Shown here one piece after another: positions 59,121 through 64,000 of a stretch of DNA of 64,000 nt. Position 1 is the stretch's first letter; each line of letters starts with the position of its first letter. Under the pieces are notes generated by a model, which was not told the origin of the DNA, ran no database searches, and was given only the letters and a program-made list of their open reading frames with translations. The stretch comes from UBA6136 sp964386975. Lineage in GTDB: Bacteria > Pseudomonadota > Gammaproteobacteria > Methylococcales > Methylococcaceae. The stretch is from positions 5,152-69,151 of the forward strand of contig CAYLUS010000007.1 of the NCBI GenBank assembly GCA_964386975.1, written 5' to 3'. The translations under genes were made by a program, and so were the position numbers.

Positions 59121-61781
59121 ATGAGTGAAATCAGCCGTTCCACGCTTTTTGGAAAACTCAATGCCTTCTGCTTCAAAAGCATCGAAGGTGCAACCGTCTT
59201 TTGCAAGTTGCGAGGCAATCCCTATGTGGAACTCAATCACTGGCTACATCAGATGGTCCAGAGTAGCGATTCTGATCTGATCAGGATCATCCGGCATTTC
59301 GACCTCGACGAGTCGCGTCTGGCTCGCGACCTGGTGGCCTCACTGGATCGTCTGCCTCGTGGAGCGACCTCGATTTCCGACTTTGCTCCCTCGATCGAGG
59401 ACGCCATCGAACGATCGTGGGTGTATGCAAGCCTGCTGTTTGGGGCCAGCAAGATTCGTAGCGGCCATCTGATCGCTGGAATCATGAAAACCCGGCATCT
59501 CCGTTCAGCGCTTCTCGACTTGTCCTTGGAGTTTGAAAAAATCAAGGTCGAAACACTTTCGGATCACTTTGACGAGATTCTTTCAGGATCAACAGAGGCC
59601 GAAGAGGCGATAACCGATCGGGACTTCAGCCCGGCAGCCAATGGCGGAACAGCACTGCCCGGATCCACTCAGGCGCTGGAACAATACACGATCGATCTGA
59701 CCGAGCAGGCCCGCAAGGGAAACATCGATCCGGTGGTGGGCCGCGAGGATGAAGTTCGCCAGATCATCGACATCCTGATGCGTCGTCGGCAGAACAATCC
59801 CATACTGACCGGAGAGGCAGGGGTTGGCAAAACCGCCGTGGTCGAAGGGTTTGCACTCAAGATCGCATCTGGAGATGTCCCCCCGCCGCTGCGGGATGTC
59901 GCTCTTAAGTCCCTTGACATCGGCCTTCTGCAGGCCGGCGCAAGCATGAAGGGTGAATTTGAGGCCCGTTTGCGCTCGGTGATTGATGAGGTCCAGTCCT
60001 CAGCCAAACCGATCATCCTTTTCATTGATGAAGCCCATACCCTGGTCGGTGCAGGCGGTGCAGCCGGCACCGGAGATGCGGCCAATCTGCTCAAGCCTGC
60101 ATTGGCGAGGGGCACGCTTCGGACGATTGCCGCAACAACCTGGGCCGAATATAAAAAACACATCGAAAAGGACCCTGCCCTCACCCGAAGGTTCCAAGTG
60201 GTCCAGGTGCATGAACCCAGTGAAGCCATTGCCATCGCCATGATGCGAGGGGTGGCTGCGATCATGGAAAAACACCATAACGTTCTGATCCTGGATGAGG
60301 CGCTCGAAGCGTCCGTCCGGCTTTCACACCGGTACATCCCTGCCAGGCAATTACCCGATAAGTCAGTAAGCCTGCTGGACACTGCCTGTGCCCGCGTTGC
60401 GGTCAGTCAACACGCAACACCTGCGAGCGTTGATGCTTGCGAAAAGCAGATTCTGCTACTTGAAACCGAGCTTGATATCCTCGGCAAGGAGTCGCGGATG
60501 GGGGTCGAAAATGGCGAGAAACGGACCAAAATCGCCGAGACACTCGCAAACGCACGCGATCGTCTGGAACCTCTCAAAGCGCGTTGGGCAGAGGAGAACC
60601 GACTTGTTGGCCGGATTCTCGAGATACGGGCAACCCTTCGAAAAGACAACCAGACCATCGATGGGGAGACGTCCACTGAATCGGCACCCGCCGCTGCCAC
60701 ACTACTGGATGAGTTGCAGACTCTGCAGGCCGAATTGGGGCAGATTCAGGGTGAACATCCTTTAATCCTCCCCAGCGTGGATCAACAGGCGATTGCGTCG
60801 GTCGTTCAGGACTGGACCGGCATACCGGTCGGCAAGATGGTCAGAAATGAAATTGAATCCATCCTGAATCTGGCCGAGTCATTGGAAAAGCGAATCATTG
60901 GTCAACGCCATGCACTGGAGATGATCAGTCGGCGCATCCAGACCTCGCGGGCAGGCCTGGACAACCCCAGCAAACCCATCGGAGTTTTCATGCTGGCGGG
61001 AACCTCAGGGGTTGGCAAGACCGAGACGGCTCTGGCTCTGGCGGAAACGCTGTACGGAGGGGAGCACAACGTCATCACCATCAACATGAGCGAATATCAG
61101 GAAGCGCATACCATTTCAACGCTCAAGGGCTCACCACCGGGTTATGTGGGTTATGGTGAGGGTGGCGTGCTGACCGAAGCCGTCAGAAGAAAACCCTACT
61201 CTGTGGTGCTGCTTGATGAGATCGAAAAGGCACATCCGGATGTTCACGAACTGTTCTTTCAAGTCTTCGACAAGGGCTGGATGGAAGATGGCGAGGGCCG
61301 CATCATCGACTTCAAAAACACCCTGATCCTGCTGACCACCAATGTCGGTACCGACATGATCATGAGCTTGTGTCAGGACCCGGAGTTAATGCCTCATCCA
61401 GACGGGATTGCCAAGGCCCTAAGAGACCCGCTGCTTAAGGTATTCCCCCCTGCTCTGCTCGGTCGTCTGGTGGTCATCCCCTACTTCCCGCTCAACGATG
61501 AAATGATTCGCGCGATCGCGGAACTTCAAATTGGACGCATTCAGCAACGCATTGCGATGAATCATGGCACGACCCTGACATATCACGATGAGGTCATTGG
61601 CCTGATTAATTCGCGGTGCACAGAGATGGAAAGTGGGGGGCGCATCATTGATTCCATCCTGACCAACAGCATCCTTCCAAAAATCAGCGAAGAGATCCTG
61701 CGACGCCAGATGAATGGCGAAACCATCAAAAGCATTGAAATTGGGGTCGAGTCCAGCGAGTTCACTTACCGCTATGCATAG
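59121..61781 (+). CDS. clpV: T6SS AAA+ ATPase TssH (ClpV)
   Basis: The 886-residue disaggregase recycles contracted TssBC sheaths. It has the ClpV N-terminal domain (residues 1-~160), the first AAA+ domain with Walker A GEAGVGKTAVVEG (~230) and Walker B ILFIDEAHTLVGAGG (~300), a coiled-coil middle region (~430-520), and the second AAA+ domain with GTSGVGKTETALAL (~626) and VVLLDEIEKAHPDVHELFF. Both ATPase sites are intact. It follows tssG by 34 bases. Confidence 0.95.
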   Translation: MSEISRSTLFGKLNAFCFKSIEGATVFCKLRGNPYVELNHWLHQMVQSSDSDLIRIIRHFDLDESRLARDLVASLDRLPRGATSISDFAPSIEDAIERSWVYASLLFGASKIRSGHLIAGIMKTRHLRSALLDLSLEFEKIKVETLSDHFDEILSGSTEAEEAITDRDFSPAANGGTALPGSTQALEQYTIDLTEQARKGNIDPVVGREDEVRQIIDILMRRRQNNPILTGEAGVGKTAVVEGFALKIASGDVPPPLRDVALKSLDIGLLQAGASMKGEFEARLRSVIDEVQSSAKPIILFIDEAHTLVGAGGAAGTGDAANLLKPALARGTLRTIAATTWAEYKKHIEKDPALTRRFQVVQVHEPSEAIAIAMMRGVAAIMEKHHNVLILDEALEASVRLSHRYIPARQLPDKSVSLLDTACARVAVSQHATPASVDACEKQILLLETELDILGKESRMGVENGEKRTKIAETLANARDRLEPLKARWAEENRLVGRILEIRATLRKDNQTIDGETSTESAPAAATLLDELQTLQAELGQIQGEHPLILPSVDQQAIASVVQDWTGIPVGKMVRNEIESILNLAESLEKRIIGQRHALEMISRRIQTSRAGLDNPSKPIGVFMLAGTSGVGKTETALALAETLYGGEHNVITINMSEYQEAHTISTLKGSPPGYVGYGEGGVLTEAVRRKPYSVVLLDEIEKAHPDVHELFFQVFDKGWMEDGEGRIIDFKNTLILLTTNVGTDMIMSLCQDPELMPHPDGIAKALRDPLLKVFPPALLGRLVVIPYFPLNDEMIRAIAELQIGRIQQRIAMNHGTTLTYHDEVIGLINSRCTEMESGGRIIDSILTNSILPKISEEILRRQMNGETIKSIEIGVESSEFTYRYA

Positions 61782-61809
61782 GTACTCTGGAACCCGGGAG
61801 GCAACCCCT

Positions 61810-61932
61810 ATGGGCTGGAATTGGGGCATCTGGACGTCGAGATTCTGGCCTTCCCCCTGGCGGCAATTTCTGCTCTCTGGCTCCACTCCGGGGCCTGAGC
61901 ACCTCGAGCCGAAGCACTCTTCCATCATCTGA
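61810..61932 (+). CDS. Small Trp-rich ORF between clpV and vgrG
   Basis: A 40-residue frame starting MGWNWGIWTSRFWPSPWRQF contains six tryptophans in its first 20 residues and is preceded by GGGAGG at 61796-61801, 8 bases from the ATG. It ends 11 bases before vgrG. I recognise no family. It may be a genuine small protein, or a translated leader for vgrG, or a chance frame; only the ribosome binding site and position argue for it. Confidence 0.3.
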   Translation: MGWNWGIWTSRFWPSPWRQFLLSGSTPGPEHLEPKHSSII

Positions 61933-61943
61933 CGGTCATCGAT

Positions 61944-63893
61944 ATGGGTCTTAAACTGAAGCCAGCATCTCAAGATCTTCGCATTTTTTCCGTTACGACC
62001 CCACTGGGAAAAGACAAACTGCTGTTTCATGCCATGGAAGGGACTGAGGGTTTTTCTGAGCCCTTTGCCTTTACCCTCGACCTTTACAGTGCCAATCCGA
62101 ATATTGATCCCGAGAAACTGATTGGCAAGCCCATCACGGTCGAAATGGATCTTGAGGATGCGTCCTCACGATTTTTCAATGGCCACGTTGTTTCTTTTCG
62201 TCAAGCCCCTGCAGAGCAAGGGTTCTTCCGATACATTCTGAAACTCAGACCTTGGTTCTGGCTGCTAAGCAAAACCATGGATTGCCGGATCTTTCAGAAT
62301 CAGACCAGCCTCGAAATCATGCGGTCCCTGTTTGAACACTACGGCTTTCAGGATTTCGAGTTCAAGACGACCCAGACCTATCGGTCCCGAGAATACTGTG
62401 TCCAGTACAAGGAAAGCGCGTTTGACTTCATGAGTCGACTCATGGAAGAAGACGGCATTTTTTATTATTTTGAGCACACACGGGACAGGCACATCATGGT
62501 GATTGCCGATTCGCCAGAGGGCCTGCGGCAGTCCAGCCTGAACAGGAAATCAAAATACTATCCCGCCAGCAATCTGGGGCAGAGGGACGAGCAGCATATC
62601 CATGCCTGGTATCAGATTCGGGACTTTGAATCCGGCGTGTACAGCCAGAGGGATTACGACTTTGTAAAGCCGAAAGACAGTCTGGAGACGATTGCCTTCT
62701 GTAACAACGCGCATGCCGTCGGTGACCTCGAATGCTTCAGTTATCCAGGGGGCTACAGCAACAGCCAGGACGGACAGGCGGTGACCGACATCCGGATGGA
62801 GGAGATCGCCACCACGCAAGAGCGCTTTTCAGGCTCAGGCACCATCGAGTTCTTGCAGTCTGGCGACTACCTGAATCTCGAAGGGCATGCCAGCGACGCA
62901 CTGAATCGCAGCTATGTCCTGACCCGGACCAAGATCAAGATCGCCAATAACGCGTATGCCTCAACCGATGCAGCATCAAACCGGCTCATCGAGGTTGAGT
63001 TCGACGCCATCAAGCGGGATCGTACCTTCAGGCCCTCCAGACGAACCCGAAAACCCACCATGGATGGCCCCCAGACGGCCAAGGTCGTCGGCAAGCCCGG
63101 CGAGGAAATCTGGACCAATGAGCACGGCCAAATCAAGATCCTGTTTCACTGGGACCGCTATGGCCAGGAGGATGATCATGCATCCTGCTGGGTGCGGGTC
63201 TCCCACCCCTGGGCGGGCAAGGGCTGGGGCGCGCTTTCCATACCCCGCATAGGGCAGGAGGTCATCGTCGATTTCATTGATGGAGATCCGGATCGACCGA
63301 TTGTGACCGGTCGTGTGTACAACAGTGATTTAAAGCCGCCGTTTTCCCTGCCGGGCGGAGCCGTGACCAGCGGCATCAAAAGCGCCACGCACAAAGGCAA
63401 TGGATACAACGAACTGTCCATGACCGATACCGCCGGCGATGAAAAATTCTTGATTCACGCCCAACGGGATATGGAAACGACCGTCCTTAATGATCAACGC
63501 AATACCATCAAGGCCAAGCGGGATACGACCATTGATGCCTCGGATCACCTCGAAGTGCACGAAGATCAAACCATCGTGATTCGCGGACAGCAGATCCGCA
63601 CGGTGGAAAAGGACCAGACGACGGAGATCGGCGGCAATCAACAGAAAACCATTTCCGGGTCCATGACCGTGAACGTCGACCAGGCCATCAACCAAAAATC
63701 GATGACCACAACCCAGCTGGAGTCGTTCCAGGAGTTCTCTTTGAGCTCCACGACATCAATCACACTCAACGTCGCAACCTCCCAAATCCAGATCACGCCA
63801 ACCGAAATTTCCATCACGATGGGGGCCTCCTCCATCAAGGTGGATGCCTTAGGTGTGGCGATCTCGGGTCCTCTCATTTCGCTAAATGGATAG
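61944..63893 (+). CDS. vgrG: T6SS spike protein VgrG (TssI)
   Basis: The 649-residue spike has the gp27-like part with FTLDLYSANPNIDPEKLIGKPI, SAFDFMSRLMEEDGIFYYFEH and the gp5-like OB-fold (residues ~370-480) with VVGKPGEEIWTNEHGQIKILFHWDR and WAGKGWGALSIPRIGQEVIVDFIDGDPDRPIVTGRVYN (in parts). A beta-helical C-terminal region of gp5 repeats ends at SGPLISLNG, without a fused effector domain. It closes the cluster; effector and PAAR genes are expected next. The frame begins at ATG 61944. Confidence 0.95.
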   Translation: MGLKLKPASQDLRIFSVTTPLGKDKLLFHAMEGTEGFSEPFAFTLDLYSANPNIDPEKLIGKPITVEMDLEDASSRFFNGHVVSFRQAPAEQGFFRYILKLRPWFWLLSKTMDCRIFQNQTSLEIMRSLFEHYGFQDFEFKTTQTYRSREYCVQYKESAFDFMSRLMEEDGIFYYFEHTRDRHIMVIADSPEGLRQSSLNRKSKYYPASNLGQRDEQHIHAWYQIRDFESGVYSQRDYDFVKPKDSLETIAFCNNAHAVGDLECFSYPGGYSNSQDGQAVTDIRMEEIATTQERFSGSGTIEFLQSGDYLNLEGHASDALNRSYVLTRTKIKIANNAYASTDAASNRLIEVEFDAIKRDRTFRPSRRTRKPTMDGPQTAKVVGKPGEEIWTNEHGQIKILFHWDRYGQEDDHASCWVRVSHPWAGKGWGALSIPRIGQEVIVDFIDGDPDRPIVTGRVYNSDLKPPFSLPGGAVTSGIKSATHKGNGYNELSMTDTAGDEKFLIHAQRDMETTVLNDQRNTIKAKRDTTIDASDHLEVHEDQTIVIRGQQIRTVEKDQTTEIGGNQQKTISGSMTVNVDQAINQKSMTTTQLESFQEFSLSSTTSITLNVATSQIQITPTEISITMGASSIKVDALGVAISGPLISLNG

Positions 63894-64000
63894 GATTCAA
63901 ATGCCGAGGATCTGCGATGCACTCACCGCATGGAATGCCAGACGCTTTTTGATCGGGAAGCGCGTCAAACCTCCCCATTCATGGGGAGGAAGGAGAGCGC
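63894..64000 (+). other. Region downstream of vgrG at the window edge
   Basis: About 107 bases follow vgrG. Frames from ATG 63901 and ATG 63933 stay open to the edge, but neither start shows PAAR or effector motifs and I do not call them genes. CCCCATTCATGGGG at 63973-63986 is a short inverted repeat, and GGGGAGGAAGGAG near 63983-63995 is a strong ribosome-binding-site-like run, so the next gene probably starts just past the edge. Confidence 0.4.

Noticed and set aside
63901..64000. PAAR or effector gene starting at ATG 63901 or ATG 63933
   Set aside because: Neither translation shows PAAR motifs, and the strong ribosome-binding-site-like run further on points to a later start outside the window.

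Overview
The window reads as one continuous, gene-dense stretch of a proteobacterial chromosome, most likely gammaproteobacterial. This inference rests on the rpe-gph-trpE-trpG-trpD-trpC order, the DUF1249, DUF2288, DUF2959 and DUF423 families, glnK-amtB behind a sigma-54 promoter, htpG behind a sigma-32-like promoter, and NhaD. No genus can be assigned from the sequence alone. I saw no rRNA, tRNA, insertion sequence, prophage or CRISPR array, and no clear pseudogene.

Layout. (1) 1-5.2 kb, minus strand: an NAD-dependent, molybdenum/tungsten formate dehydrogenase operon, fdsG-fdsB-fdsA-fdhD, with fdhD cut by the window edge. (2) 5.4-10.4 kb: a DUF2959 gene, then a nitrogen-control block of glnK-amtB and a porin-lipoprotein pair. 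Each pair has a well-matched sigma-54 promoter, and an NtrC-like palindrome lies upstream of the porin. (3) 10.4-16.1 kb: recQ, DUF1249, a QueD-like gene, a small PilZ-like protein, trpS, an FAD oxidoreductase and a lipoprotein. (4) 16.2-26.6 kb, plus strand: a tightly packed envelope and ion run, nhaD-pgaBCD-trkH-tonB-exbB-exbD and an NdvA/ChvA-type ABC exporter. (5) 26.6-30.9 kb: htpG, DUF423 and two uncharacterised membrane proteins. (6) 31-42 kb, minus strand: a CPA2 antiporter with DUF2288, a WD40-like membrane-anchored protein, an inositol-monophosphatase-family enzyme, the rpe-gph-trpEGDC block with an unrelated secreted-protein gene between trpE and trpG, and a lipoprotein hydrolase.

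(7) 42.1-63.9 kb, plus strand: a nearly complete type VI secretion system (T6SS) in the order tagH(fha)-tssK-tssL-tssM-tagF/pppA-tssA-tssB-tssC-hcp-tagJ-tssE-tssF-tssG-tssH(clpV)-vgrG. It has FHA and PP2C parts of the threonine-phosphorylation switch, a TagF-PppA fusion, a TssL with a peptidoglycan-binding OmpA domain, and TagJ. No TssJ lipoprotein and no PpkA kinase were found in the window. Effector or PAAR genes would be expected just past the right edge.

The parts that look least standard are the sigma-54-driven porin-lipoprotein pair, the combined polysaccharide, ion and TonB operon with pgaBCD but no pgaA, the T6SS without TssJ, and a 40-residue tryptophan-rich reading frame between clpV and vgrG.
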